Positions 38,880 through 47,043 of a stretch of 50,569 nt of DNA are shown piece by piece. Positions within the stretch are counted from its first letter, which is position 1, and each line of letters starts with the position of its first letter. Source of the stretch: SIG603 sp963611165 (GTDB lineage: Bacteria > Bacillota > Clostridia > Oscillospirales > Acutalibacteraceae); contig CAVDQG010000012.1 in assembly GCA_963611165.1 (NCBI GenBank), forward strand, positions 1 through 50,569, written 5' to 3'. The position numbers and the translations under genes were made by a program. The notes beneath the pieces were generated by a model. That model saw only the letters and a list, made by a program, of their open reading frames with translations, did no database searches and was not told the origin of the DNA.

Positions 38880-39562
38880 GACTTAACAACATAACAAGTC
38901 CCGAATATTCGCATCTTCTGCTTTTGTCGGGATGGCTTGTTTATTTTCTATTTTATTTTTTGACGGAAAATCTGATACCGTACGAAAGCTGTCACGTTAT
39001 GCACTGCGTGCTTGACGATATGATACCGTTCAACGAGTATTTCGTGATATTCTATGTGTCGTGGTATTTTTTGATAGCGGCAAGCCTTTTGTATTTCTTG
39101 CTTTATGATGTCGAGAGCTTCAAAAAGCTGCAGACATTCATCATCTGCACGCAGGTTATCGGAATGATATGCTATATTCTTTATCCGAGCATACAGGATC
39201 TTCGTCCCGATGAATTTACCCGTCACAATGTTTTCACGGCTCTTATGGGGCTTATATATGAGTTTGATACGCCGACAGGCGTCTGCCCGTCTCTTCACGT
39301 TGCCTATTCCATGGGAATTATGTCCGTGTGGCTGAAGCAGAAAAGACTGAAGCCGATAGGCAAATTTGCCGTTTCCGCACTTTGCATAATGATTTCGATA
39401 TCTACGGCATTTGTAAAACAGCATTCGTGCGTTGACATAATCTGTGCTGTTATAATGTGCATTTTTATCGAGCTTTTTGTTTACAGAAAACGATATTTTG
39501 GGGCAAATCGGAAGTTTCTACAAAAAAAACAATATAATTTACTGCAAAGCAACAAAAAATAA
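38846..39562 (+). CDS. PAP2 superfamily membrane phosphatase, apparently with an ATC start
   Basis: About 238 aa. Motifs CPSLHVAYSMG and STAFVKQHSCVDI plus YPSIQDLRP are the PAP2 active site, with five or six membrane helices; relatives hydrolyse or transfer lipid phosphate headgroups. The first ordinary start (TTG 38924) has no RBS and would cut off KPEVDYRKLRLNNITSPEYS, an N-terminus I believe is usual in this family. No ATG, GTG or TTG occurs further upstream in frame. AGGAGG stands 7 bases before ATC at 38846, so initiation there is likely. It overlaps the PlsC-like gene. Confidence 0.7.
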   Translation: MRKPEVDYRKLRLNNITSPEYSHLLLLSGWLVYFLFYFLTENLIPYESCHVMHCVLDDMIPFNEYFVIFYVSWYFLIAASLLYFLLYDVESFKKLQTFIICTQVIGMICYILYPSIQDLRPDEFTRHNVFTALMGLIYEFDTPTGVCPSLHVAYSMGIMSVWLKQKRLKPIGKFAVSALCIMISISTAFVKQHSCVDIICAVIMCIFIELFVYRKRYFGANRKFLQKKQYNLLQSNKK

Positions 39563-39629
39563 TTCCCGTATAGATTTTTATGCATTAAAATGGTAAAATT
39601 AAGTTAACAGAACAAAGGAGGAAACCTTT

Positions 39630-39953
39630 ATGAAACTTATTTTGGCTATAGTAAGCAATAATGACGGAGCAGCCGTGCAGTCATCCCTGACTAAGGCAGG
39701 CTTTCAGGTAACGAAGCTTGCTACAACAGGCGGATTTCTTATGGCGGGAAACACAACGCTCATTTCAGGTGTCGAGGACGATAAAGTCCAAGAGGCTATT
39801 GATATAATCGGAACACATTCAAGCAAGCGCACTCAGATTACCCCTGCAAACACTCAGATGGACCCCGGCATTTGCGCACCGTATCCGGTTGAGGTATCGG
39901 TGGGCGGCGCTACCATATTTGTTCTGAATGTAGACAGATTCGAGAAGGTCTGA
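39630..39953 (+). CDS. darA: Cyclic-di-AMP receptor protein DarA/PstA (YaaQ)
   Basis: 107 aa, PII-like. MKLILAIVSNNDGAAVQSSL, KLATTGGFLMAGNTTLISGVED and VGGATIFVLNVDRFEKV are diagnostic of the DUF970/YaaQ family, which binds cyclic di-AMP as a trimer and probably acts on osmolyte or metabolic targets. RBS AAAGGAGGAAACCTTT. Its stop overlaps the holB start (TGATG), giving the conserved yaaQ-holB-yaaT order. Confidence 0.95.
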   Translation: MKLILAIVSNNDGAAVQSSLTKAGFQVTKLATTGGFLMAGNTTLISGVEDDKVQEAIDIIGTHSSKRTQITPANTQMDPGICAPYPVEVSVGGATIFVLNVDRFEKV

Positions 39954-40969
39954 TGAATTTTGACGGTTTTGTCGGAAACGACGAGGTAAAAGAAAGACTA
40001 AATAGGCTGACAAGCTCGAAAAGACTGCCACATGCGCTGATTATTCAGGGTGCGGACGGACTCGGAAAGCATACATTAGCAAAGAAAATTGCCGCATATC
40101 TCACATGTAAATGTGAGGACGAAAACCTCAGACCGTGCGGAAAGTGCAAGGCTTGTGCCGAGATGCGTGCCGGAAGTCACCCCGATGTAAGGCACATTAC
40201 GCCGCTCGGCTCTGCAAAGACGGTGAACGTCGCTCAGATAAGAGATTCGGTGGTGCTCGATTGCTACGAAAAGCCGATTGAAGCCGATTATAACATCTAT
40301 CTGCTTGAATCGGGAAAGGCGTTCACGCCTCAGGTGCAGAATACTCTTCTAAAGGTCATTGAGGAGCCGCCCGAAGGCGGTGAGTTCATCATGCTTGTCT
40401 CAAGCGCAGAATCCATGCTGACCACGATAAGATCCCGTGCGGTGACGCTCACTTTGAGGGCACCGAAAAAGGACGAGGCGGTGTTCGCATGCAGAAAAAT
40501 TCACCCAGAGCTGGGGGAGGAAAAGCTTGAGGAGGCGGCTAAGCTTTTTAACAACAACATCGGAAGAATGCTCGATTTCCTTGCCGCAGGCGATGAAACG
40601 ACGGCGAAAAAGAGCAAGAAAAATTCTTCGCTTGCCTTTGAGACGGCGTCCGCCATTGCGAGAAATATCGATGCGAGAGAACCGAGGGTTTTGCTTGAAA
40701 AGAGCTTTCCGCTGATTGACGACAGAGCACTGTTCACGGAGACGCTCGATATGCTCGAGGAAATTTTCCGTGATGCATGCGTGATTAAGGCGGGCGGTGA
40801 CGGATTGATAAGCACAGACCCCGAAGCGGCGGCGAAAATTGCCGATTCGAGAACGAAGAAGCGAATAGTGGGATTGCCGGAGATATGCTCGAAATACCGA
40901 AAAATGTGTGACGGCAACGGCAACATGAAGCTTATCGTGACAAGCCTTTGCGCAAAACTAAGAGAATGA
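39953..40969 (+). CDS. holB: DNA polymerase III subunit delta'
   Basis: 338 aa, part of the sliding-clamp loader. The N-terminus NDEVKERLNRLTSSKRLPHALIIQGADGLGKHTLAKKIA carries a P-loop-like GADGLGKHT. CRPCGKCKAC-type zinc cysteines (CKCEDENLRPCGKCKAC), SHPDVRHI, YLLESGKAFTPQVQNTLLKVIEEPPEG (SRC-like sensor region) and TTIRSRAVTLTL are typical. The start overlaps the darA stop. A terminator-like hairpin follows at 40976. Confidence 0.93.
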   Translation: MNFDGFVGNDEVKERLNRLTSSKRLPHALIIQGADGLGKHTLAKKIAAYLTCKCEDENLRPCGKCKACAEMRAGSHPDVRHITPLGSAKTVNVAQIRDSVVLDCYEKPIEADYNIYLLESGKAFTPQVQNTLLKVIEEPPEGGEFIMLVSSAESMLTTIRSRAVTLTLRAPKKDEAVFACRKIHPELGEEKLEEAAKLFNNNIGRMLDFLAAGDETTAKKSKKNSSLAFETASAIARNIDAREPRVLLEKSFPLIDDRALFTETLDMLEEIFRDACVIKAGGDGLISTDPEAAAKIADSRTKKRIVGLPEICSKYRKMCDGNGNMKLIVTSLCAKLRE

Positions 40970-40975
40970 TAGAAA

Positions 40976-41010
40976 GTCGAATGCAAACAAACGCATTCGG
41001 CTTTTTCTTT
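40976..41010 (+). terminator. Terminator of darA-holB
   Basis: GTCGAATGC (40976-40984) pairs with GCATTCGGC (40993-41001), one G-T pair, followed by TTTTTCTTTTG. ricT therefore has its own promoter. Confidence 0.8.
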
Positions 41011-41112
41011 TGCCAAAATCTGAATTTGCGTGGCTAAAGAAGTCCTTGCAGTTTGTTCGGGGCGATGCTTTTGGCAAGGGAAGCAGAGTGGCTGTCCGAT
41101 TTAAATTTGTGG

Positions 41113-41141
41113 TTGAATAAAAATGCTATTTCTCTTATAAT
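41113..41141 (+). promoter_or_regulatory. Sigma-A promoter of ricT
   Basis: TTGAAT (41113-41118) and a perfect TATAAT (41136-41141) are 17 bp apart, 82 bp before the start codon. Confidence 0.7.
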
Positions 41142-41223
41142 TAAAGGGAATGCACGCAAGGCGTGATTGACATATTGTAAAACACATAAACGAAAGGTCC
41201 GTTTAATCGGATAAGGATAAAAT

Positions 41224-42090
41224 ATGGCAGAAGTTATCGGAGTAAAATTTACAAGCACCGGAAAGGTGTATTATTTCGACCCCGACAAGAGAATACTCGC
41301 AAGGGGAGAAAAAGTTATCGTTGAAACGGCTCGCGGAGTCGAGTGCGGCGAGGTTGCCCTCGAAAACCGTGAGGTTGCGGACGACAGCATCGTTCAGCCA
41401 CTCAGAAAGCTCATAAGAATAGCTACCGAGGACGATTTCAAGAAGATAGAGGAGAACAAGGAAAAGGAGAAGAAAGCATATGCTCTTTGCGAAAAGAAAA
41501 TTGCCGAGCATAAGCTTGATATGAAGCTTGTCGACGTTGAATATACTTTTGACAACAGCAAAATTCTTTTCTACTTCACCTCTGACGGCAGAGTGGATTT
41601 CAGAGAGCTTGTCAAGGATTTGGCGGCTATGTTCCGAACAAGAATAGAATTAAGACAGATAGGCGTCAGAGACGAGGCTAAGCTTCTTGGCGGAATAGGA
41701 ATTTGCGGCAGACCGTTCTGCTGCTCAAGCTTTTTGAACGGATTCCAGCCCGTTTCCATTAAGATGGCTAAGGAACAGGGACTTTCCCTCAACCCCGTAA
41801 AGATTTCGGGAACCTGCGGCAGACTTATGTGCTGTCTCAAGTACGAGCAGGAGGCTTATTCAGACCTTCTCAAGAACACACCGAAGGTCGGCGCAATTGT
41901 CTCAACTCAGGACGGCAAGGGAACGGTCATCGAGGTAAATCTCTTAACGAGAAAACTCACAGTAAGGCTTGATAAAGCCCCCGACGCAGCCCCGACTATT
42001 TATAAGGCTGACGACGTTAAGGTCATCCGTGACGGAAGAATCAGCGTAAATAAAAAGGAAATAGAAGAATTTAAAAAGCTTGAAAGCTAA
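41224..42090 (+). CDS. ricT: RicT/YaaT family (PSP1 domain) protein
   Basis: 288 aa. EVIGVKFTSTGKVYYFDPDKRILARGEKVIVETARGVECGEV is the PSP1 domain. The Cys cluster GIGICGRPFCCSSFL and SGTCGRLMCCLKYEQEAY can bind iron-sulfur centres. In Bacillus the YaaT/YmcA/YlbF (RicAFT) complex affects RNase Y mRNA processing and development. Partner genes are not in the window. Gene order behind holB is conserved in Firmicutes. Confidence 0.93.
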   Translation: MAEVIGVKFTSTGKVYYFDPDKRILARGEKVIVETARGVECGEVALENREVADDSIVQPLRKLIRIATEDDFKKIEENKEKEKKAYALCEKKIAEHKLDMKLVDVEYTFDNSKILFYFTSDGRVDFRELVKDLAAMFRTRIELRQIGVRDEAKLLGGIGICGRPFCCSSFLNGFQPVSIKMAKEQGLSLNPVKISGTCGRLMCCLKYEQEAYSDLLKNTPKVGAIVSTQDGKGTVIEVNLLTRKLTVRLDKAPDAAPTIYKADDVKVIRDGRISVNKKEIEEFKKLES

Positions 42091-42095
42091 AAACG

Positions 42096-42124
42096 GAACG
42101 CACCGAGTGTGCGTTCTTTTTTTG
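42096..42124 (+). terminator. Terminator of ricT
   Basis: GAACGCAC (42096-42103) pairs with GTGCGTTC (42109-42116), followed by TTTTTTTG. Confidence 0.88.
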
Positions 42125-42237
42125 TGTAAGAAACCGAAAAAATCAAAATTCGTTAATGAGAAAAAAAGAGAAAAGAAGAGAAAAAACGAGAAAACAAAAG
42201 AAACAAAAATCTAAATTAAATTTATGCGAAAAAGTTG

Positions 42238-42266
42238 TTGACTTCACGGTTCTCTTGTGGTATTAT
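42238..42266 (+). promoter_or_regulatory. Sigma-A promoter of rplM-rpsI
   Basis: TTGACT (42238-42243) and TATTAT (42261-42266) are 17 bp apart. The 95-nt leader after it is GC-richer than its surroundings and could form structure (AGTTTACCC / GGGTTAAG-like pairing around 42313-42343), as expected for an autoregulated ribosomal-protein leader. This last point is inference. Confidence 0.7.
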
Positions 42267-42368
42267 CATTAAGCGCGTAAAGCGAAAAGGGCTTTATCAA
42301 GCGATTTTATTAAAGTTTACCCGAGCGGGACGCAAGGGTTAAGATAACTAATTTTACGGAGGTACGCT

Positions 42369-42800
42369 ATGTCCACTTATATGGCAAAAGCCGGTCAGGT
42401 AGACCGCAAATGGTATGTAATTGACGCTGCAGGCAAGCCACTCGGCCGTGTAGCAGCTCAGGCAGCTATTTTACTCAGAGGCAAGCATAAGACAACATTT
42501 ACACCACACGTAGATTGCGGTGATCATGTTATCATCATCAACGCTGCAGACGCAGTTCTCACAGGCTCTAAGCTTGATAATAAGGTTTATTATCATCACA
42601 CAGGCTACATCGGCCACATGAAGGCTGTTAAGTACAGCACTCTCATGAAAACAAAGCCGGAGCTTGCTATGAAGCTCGCAGTTGAGGGTATGATTCCTTC
42701 AAACACAATCGGACGCGCAGCATGCACAAGACTTAAGATCTATGCAGGCAGCGAGCACCCACATGCATCTCAGAAGCCTGAGTCATGGGACAAGATCTAA
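42369..42800 (+). CDS. rplM: 50S ribosomal protein L13
   Basis: 143 aa. MSTYMAKAGQVDRKWYVIDA, GKPLGRVAAQAAILLRGKHK, DCGDHVIIINA, YYHHTGYIGHMK, AVEGMIPSNTIGR and YAGSEHPHASQKP are the full L13 pattern. RBS TTTACGGAGGTACGCT. First gene of the conserved L13-S9 operon, 17 bp before rpsI. Confidence 0.98.
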   Translation: MSTYMAKAGQVDRKWYVIDAAGKPLGRVAAQAAILLRGKHKTTFTPHVDCGDHVIIINAADAVLTGSKLDNKVYYHHTGYIGHMKAVKYSTLMKTKPELAMKLAVEGMIPSNTIGRAACTRLKIYAGSEHPHASQKPESWDKI

Positions 42801-42817
42801 GAAGGAGGAAATAAATA

Positions 42818-43219
42818 ATGTACGAGACAGCTCCATATTTTTACGGTACAGGCAGAAGAAAGTCCAGCGTAGCAAGAGTTAGACTTTACGAAGGTACAGG
42901 TAAGATCACAATCAACGACAGAGACATCGACGATTACTTCGGACTTGAGACACTCAAGCTCATCGTTCGTCAGCCTCTCGCTCTCACAGAGACAGACGCT
43001 AAGTTTGATATTGTTTGCCGTGTTGCAGGCGGCGGCGTTTCCGGTCAGGCTGGTGCAATCCGCCACGGTATCGCAAGAGCACTTCTTCAGTATGACTCCG
43101 AGAACCTCCGTGCTTCTCTCAAGAAGGCAGGTTTCCTCACAAGAGATCCGAGAATGAAGGAAAGAAAGAAGTACGGCCTCAAGGCTGCACGTCGTGCTCC
43201 TCAGTTCTCAAAGAGATAA
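42818..43219 (+). CDS. rpsI: 30S ribosomal protein S9
   Basis: 133 aa. YFYGTGRRKSSVARVRLYEG, ITINDRDIDDYF, GGGVSGQAGAIRHGIARAL and the C-terminal DPRMKERKKYGLKAARRAPQFSKR, whose last residues reach the P-site tRNA, are all intact. RBS AAGAAGGAGGAAATAA. Confidence 0.98.
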   Translation: MYETAPYFYGTGRRKSSVARVRLYEGTGKITINDRDIDDYFGLETLKLIVRQPLALTETDAKFDIVCRVAGGGVSGQAGAIRHGIARALLQYDSENLRASLKKAGFLTRDPRMKERKKYGLKAARRAPQFSKR

Positions 43220-43264
43220 TTTTTCGGTTTACCGAATTTATCGAAGAAGCTATCAAAGCACACA

Positions 43265-43298
43265 AAAGCCCACGAATTTCCGTGGGCTTTATTTTTTT
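43265..43298 (+). terminator. Terminator of rplM-rpsI
   Basis: AAAGCCCACG pairs with CGTGGGCTTT (43265-43274 / 43281-43290), followed by ATTTTTTT. Confidence 0.9.
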
Positions 43299-43315
43299 GC
43301 AGTATCTAAACAAAG

Positions 43316-43341
43316 AGACCTTCCTTTTCACGGGAAGGTCT
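43316..43341. terminator. Terminator of the minus-strand peptide operon (bidirectional)
   Basis: AGACCTTCC pairs with GGAAGGTCT. On the minus strand it is followed by CTTTGTTTAG and on the + strand by TGTTTTTAG. It lies 13 bp past the last minus-strand peptide gene. Confidence 0.8.
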
Positions 43342-43354
43342 TGTTTTTAGTTTT

Positions 43355-43435
43355 CTAATGAATAAGTTTAACGTAATCAACCAAAATGATTCTCGGCTTG
43401 TTGTCTTTATCTGTAAGCTTAGCGTTATTGTTCAT
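43355..43435 (-). CDS. Tiny peptide, third of the minus-strand operon (26 aa)
   Basis: The ATG follows a strong GAAAAGGAGATAATT. The peptide begins MNNNAKLTDKDNKPRIIL and ends VDYVKLIH. The polar Asn/Lys/Asp leader followed by a short hydrophobic stretch recalls array peptide 4 (MINNKNT...KKRHLMYINV), so it may be a shortened relative; this is tentative. It is in one transcript with the two peptides upstream. Confidence 0.65.
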   Translation of the reverse strand: MNNNAKLTDKDNKPRIILVDYVKLIH

Positions 43436-43458
43436 AATTATCTCCTTTTCTTTTGATT

Positions 43459-43551
43459 TTATTCGTGATGCGTGAACACATTTGAGAAATTGAATACTCC
43501 AAGTCCCGATTGATTAAGCGCATTTATCATCTTTTCAAATAATTCTGTCAT
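43459..43551 (-). CDS. Tiny peptide, second of the minus-strand operon (30 aa)
   Basis: The ATG follows AAGAAAGGCGAAAT, 13 bp after the previous stop. The peptide begins MTELFEKMINALNQSGLG and ends VFNFSNVFTHHE. An amphipathic N-terminal helix (LF, MI, AL on one face) is followed by a Gly hinge and an aromatic tail. Physically similar to modulin-like peptides, no homology assigned. Confidence 0.65.
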   Translation of the reverse strand: MTELFEKMINALNQSGLGVFNFSNVFTHHE

Positions 43552-43564
43552 ATTTCGCCTTTCT

Positions 43565-43648
43565 TTATCTCATTCCTATAAGCAAGCTGTTGCGGTGCTC
43601 GATTGGCGGGCTTAAAAACCTTGATATATTCTCAAAAAATCCTTTCAT
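43565..43648 (-). CDS. Tiny peptide, first of the minus-strand operon (27 aa)
   Basis: The ATG at 43648 follows GAAAGGAGAAAAACAA. The peptide begins MKGFFENISRFLSPPIEH and ends RNSLLIGMR. An in-frame ATG 18 bases earlier overlaps the Shine-Dalgarno itself and is unlikely to be used. The first gene after the GTCC-repeat promoter at 43702-43741, about 54 bp downstream of its -10. Confidence 0.65.
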   Translation of the reverse strand: MKGFFENISRFLSPPIEHRNSLLIGMR

Positions 43649-43701
43649 TTGTTTTTCTCCTTTCATTTTTTTCCTTTTGATTTGTTGTTGTCTTTGTTGT
43701 G

Positions 43702-43741
43702 ATTATATTTTATCAGCCCACATAGGACAGAATAAGGACAA
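43702..43741 (-). promoter_or_regulatory. Promoter with 11-bp-phased GTCC repeats (minus-strand peptide operon)
   Basis: Read on the minus strand: TTTTGTCC, then ATTCTGTCC 11 bp on; the second repeat CTGTCC (43725-43730) sits exactly 17 bp from TATAAT (43702-43707). CTGATAAAATATAATCACA is identical to the + strand promoter at 213-250. The GTCC words, their phase, the spacer length and the -10 context are all the same at two loci 43 kb apart on opposite strands. Confidence 0.72.
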
Positions 43742-43872
43742 AAAAGAGGAGAGAGCGGCGAAAGTTTTTCACAATTCTTCGTGAGATGTTGAAAACAAAG
43801 TGGGAAAGCGAAAATCTCCAAGCAATATCACTTGGAGACTCTCGCTGTATATATTAGGAAATCAAGATGAAG

Positions 43873-45087
43873 TTATACTCTTAATTGATTGTCCTTTTCC
43901 TCTGCGACAACAATGTTGCCTGTGGTGAGATTTTCGTTTTCGTCTGATTTGTTCTTCTTCCTTGTCAGCAGAATGCTGCTTGTAAGTGCTGTGAACGGCG
44001 CTACTGTTGCAAGACCGAACGAGCCGACAAGGGTATCGAGAATTTCGGCGGAAACGTACTTGTAGTTGAGTATATGAAGTACAGGTGTGCCCTGAGCCAT
44101 AAATACCATCAAAAGGGCGATGCAGCTGCCGGAATAAGCCAAAAGGAGTGTGGTGGTCATTGTGCCCAGCGCCGAGCGTGCGACATTCATACCCGAATTA
44201 AACGCTTCCTTCCAGCCGATGTCAGGCTTTTTTTCTATGACTTCGTTGATGGCGGAGGTGATGTCTACCGCCAAATCCATCATAGCGCCGCTTGCGCCGA
44301 GGAAAATGGAGCTCATAAAAATCTGGGTCAGGTTTAAGTTTTGATAGCCTGAGTAAAGCAGAGATTCGGAGTTGCTCATCACGGCTCCGTGAATCTTGAA
44401 AACGGTGGTGAAGATTATTCCGAGTACACAAGTCGTCACCGTTCCGAGCATCGAGCCCGAAACCGCAGAGAGCGTCTTGATGTCGAAGCCGTATACGAAG
44501 TAAATTATCATCAAGGTGAGAAGTGCCGTTATAAACAAGCCGACAGGAATGGGGTTTATGCCCTTTAAATAGAGCGGAACCATTATTTTCCATATCGTGA
44601 GAACCGTGACAACGAACGAGAAGACCGCTCTGAAGCCGTTTGCGCCTGCTATCGCAATGAGAAACAGGGTGAAGACTATCGCAAGAATGAGCTCTTTGTC
44701 AAGTCGGTAGTAGTCGCTCATGGTGATGCGGGTGGCGTTTCCGCCATTATCGGTGCTGACAACGGCAAGAGCCTTGTCGCCGACCGAGTAGATTTTGTCG
44801 GATTCGAGAGAACCGCTTAGCATATTGACGCCGCTCATTGTTTCTCCCTTAAATTTCCCGCTAAGTATCTTTAATTCACATATTTGCTCGCCGGACTGAA
44901 TGAGTCCCGTGGAATAGACGGCGCTTTCATCTGTGGAGAGAACCTCTACCTTACAGCGTTCGGCTTCCTGATAAATGACGGCGTCCTCATAGCCTGTCGG
45001 AATGAGCATGAGTGCGATTATCATGAGAGTTCCCACTATCATGAAAGCAAATTCTCTTTTTTTATTTATGTTCAGCAGTTTTTTCAT
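43873..45087 (-). CDS. YibE/F-like multi-pass membrane protein
   Basis: About 404 aa from the ATG at 45087 (MKKLLNINKKREFAFM, AAGGGA upstream). The N-terminal helix is followed by an extracytoplasmic beta domain (CKVEVLSTDESAVYSTGLI, GETMSGVNMLSGSLESDKIY, GDKALAVVS) and then about eight membrane helices with SSIFLGASGAMMDLAVDITSAINE and NVARSALGTMTTTLLLAYSGSC. This layout fits the YibE/YibF family of conserved membrane proteins of unknown, presumed transport, role. Downstream of phoA on the same strand but with a hairpin between. Confidence 0.82.
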   Translation of the reverse strand: MKKLLNINKKREFAFMIVGTLMIIALMLIPTGYEDAVIYQEAERCKVEVLSTDESAVYSTGLIQSGEQICELKILSGKFKGETMSGVNMLSGSLESDKIYSVGDKALAVVSTDNGGNATRITMSDYYRLDKELILAIVFTLFLIAIAGANGFRAVFSFVVTVLTIWKIMVPLYLKGINPIPVGLFITALLTLMIIYFVYGFDIKTLSAVSGSMLGTVTTCVLGIIFTTVFKIHGAVMSNSESLLYSGYQNLNLTQIFMSSIFLGASGAMMDLAVDITSAINEVIEKKPDIGWKEAFNSGMNVARSALGTMTTTLLLAYSGSCIALLMVFMAQGTPVLHILNYKYVSAEILDTLVGSFGLATVAPFTALTSSILLTRKKNKSDENENLTTGNIVVAEEKDNQLRV

Positions 45088-45115
45088 CTTAACAATAATT
45101 CCCTTAATATATTTC

Positions 45116-45146
45116 AAATGGGAAATGCACTCGGCATTCCCCATTT
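45116..45146 (-). terminator. Hairpin after the alkaline phosphatase gene
   Basis: AAATGGGGAATGC pairs with GCATTTCCCATTT on the minus strand with one internal mismatch, and is followed by GAAATATATT. The T-run is weak, so termination may be partial and may allow read-through into the YibE/F gene. Confidence 0.55.
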
Positions 45147-45192
45147 GACCGCAGTCTATCTAAACCTATACTTGGAGGATGTGGATTTTTTC

Positions 45193-46797
45193 TTATTCAA
45201 CACCTGTGAGCTCTGCGAGCTTGTTGAAAATCTCGGTGTTGTCGTAGAAGCCGTCGAACTCGTCCTGACCGACGCCCTCGACAAGTACTGCTACAGGAAG
45301 ACCTGTGTGAGCGTAGGATGAGAAGTTTACGCCGGACTTATTGTTGAGAAGGTGAGTGATTGTGACAGTGAGCGGCTCATAGGAACCGTAGAGTACATAT
45401 TCCTCCTGGCTGAAGGATTCCTCTTCGCCCGTTCTGCTCATTGTGGTTTCGTAAGCTGTTTTTAACTTCTGATACTCATAATCCGTGAGGACAAGGCTTC
45501 CCGTATCCTCGGACTCGGGGTGCTTGTCGGCACTGTCCTTGGAGCTTGTCTTCTCCTCGCTTGAAGTTGGAGCTTCAAGACCGAAGAGCTCTGTGATATC
45601 CTTCATAACGGTATCGAAGTCTGTCTTCTCCTCCTTGTACTTTGCTACATAGTCGGAGTCGAACTTAGCGTAGGAGAGCTTCTGATTGGAGATATTTGTA
45701 AGGAATGTGTCGTAGTCTGTGCCTGCATATCCGATTGTGAGACCGCCTGTCTCGTGGTCGCCTGTTACAATGATGAGAGTTTCGTCAGCGTGCTCCTTAG
45801 CGAACTCAACAGCCACTTTCACGGCGTTGTCAAGAGCAAGTGTATCGGTGAGGGTTGCGGCGGCATCGTTTGCGTGGCAAGCCCAGTCAATTTTACCGCC
45901 CTCGCACATCATGAAGAAGCCGTTTTCCGCATTGCCGAGAACCTCGATTCCCTTGGAAACATAGTCGGCAAGTGCCCACTGACCGTCCTCAAGGTCCATA
46001 TCGTAGTTCATAGCGTCGGAGTCTGCGAGGTTCTCGTCAATGATGAGAGCCTTGCTTGTGTCGGAATTGATTTTCTCTGCTTCCGCTTTTGTTTTAGCTA
46101 CGGTGTAGCCGTTCTCTGCGGCAAGCTCATAGATGTCTTTCTGGTCGCCGTTTTCGCCGGTAGCCTGCTTTACAGCTCCGCCTGCGAAGTAATCAAAGTC
46201 GGAATTTACCATTTCGAGAGCGATGTCATAGTAGCTGTTTCTCGAAGCAACGTGGCTGTAGAAAGCCGCCGGAGTTGCGTGGTTGATGTTGACGGAGGAG
46301 ATGATGCCGATTTCGTAGCCTTTCTGCTTCTTAAGCTTTTCGGCGATGGTCTCATAAGATGTTGTGCCTGTCTCGTCCATGTTGATAGTACCGCTGTAAG
46401 TCTTGTGACCTGTTGAGATTGAAGTTGCGGTAGAAGCCGAGTCGGGGCAGAAGGAAGTGCTGTCGTATGTCTGAGCAGAGCCTGCAACAGCAAGGTTAAG
46501 CATTGTTAGGTTATCGTTCGGTGCCTCTAAGATATCGTTGTCGTTGGTGTCCTCGGTAGCGGAGAGGTAATAGTTTGTGAGCTGAAGCTGCGGATAGCTC
46601 ATTCCGTCACCGATGAACATGAAGATGTACTTTGGCGTTTTCTTTTCTGTTTCTGCGTTGTCAGATTTTGTGCTTACAGATGTAGTGGTTGTTGCCGAAG
46701 CTTTGATTGAAGCAGAGTTTCCGAATGCGGCTGCGCTTGATACAGTGAGAGCGAGAGCCATCATGACGGAGGCAACTTTGATAAGTTTCTTGTGCAT
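45193..46797 (-). CDS. phoA: Secreted alkaline phosphatase
   Basis: 534 aa. A signal peptide (VASVMMALALTVSSAAAFG) and a Thr/Ser linker lead to PKYIFMFIGDGMSYPQLQL (metal Asp), FCPDSASTATSISTGHKTY with D119-S120-A121 (nucleophile Ser120), NINHATPAAFYSHVASRN, MCEGGKIDWACHANDAA and IIVTGDHETGGLTIG. All the metal and nucleophile motifs of the E. coli-type family are present. It releases phosphate from extracellular monoesters, which usually implies phosphate-starvation control. An acidic insert (ASSEEKTSSKDSADKHPESED) lies before the C-terminus. Confidence 0.95.
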   Translation of the reverse strand: MHKKLIKVASVMMALALTVSSAAAFGNSASIKASATTTTSVSTKSDNAETEKKTPKYIFMFIGDGMSYPQLQLTNYYLSATEDTNDNDILEAPNDNLTMLNLAVAGSAQTYDSTSFCPDSASTATSISTGHKTYSGTINMDETGTTSYETIAEKLKKQKGYEIGIISSVNINHATPAAFYSHVASRNSYYDIALEMVNSDFDYFAGGAVKQATGENGDQKDIYELAAENGYTVAKTKAEAEKINSDTSKALIIDENLADSDAMNYDMDLEDGQWALADYVSKGIEVLGNAENGFFMMCEGGKIDWACHANDAAATLTDTLALDNAVKVAVEFAKEHADETLIIVTGDHETGGLTIGYAGTDYDTFLTNISNQKLSYAKFDSDYVAKYKEEKTDFDTVMKDITELFGLEAPTSSEEKTSSKDSADKHPESEDTGSLVLTDYEYQKLKTAYETTMSRTGEEESFSQEEYVLYGSYEPLTVTITHLLNNKSGVNFSSYAHTGLPVAVLVEGVGQDEFDGFYDNTEIFNKLAELTGVE

Positions 46798-46990
46798 TTT
46801 TTCCTCTTTCTACAATATATGCATAATACGAATTTGCGGAATTTTAATCACTTTATTCACGTCTTTCCGCATTAAAAGAATAACATCTTACCCTAATTTA
46901 AACTATCGGAGTTCGGTATAGATAAGGTTATATTTATGTAAAATCGGAGGGGAAATTTCTTTACTTTTTTTACACAAAAAAATAGGCATG

Positions 46991-47024
46991 AAAAAAGCGA
47001 AGTCCCGAATAAAGAGACTTCGCT
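46991..47024 (-). terminator. Terminator of the second DHHW-like gene
   Basis: On the minus strand AGCGAAGTC pairs with GACTTCGCT (47016-47024 / 46996-47004), followed by TTTTTTCATG. Confidence 0.88.
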
Positions 47025-47043
47025 TGATAAATATAATTTTGAG

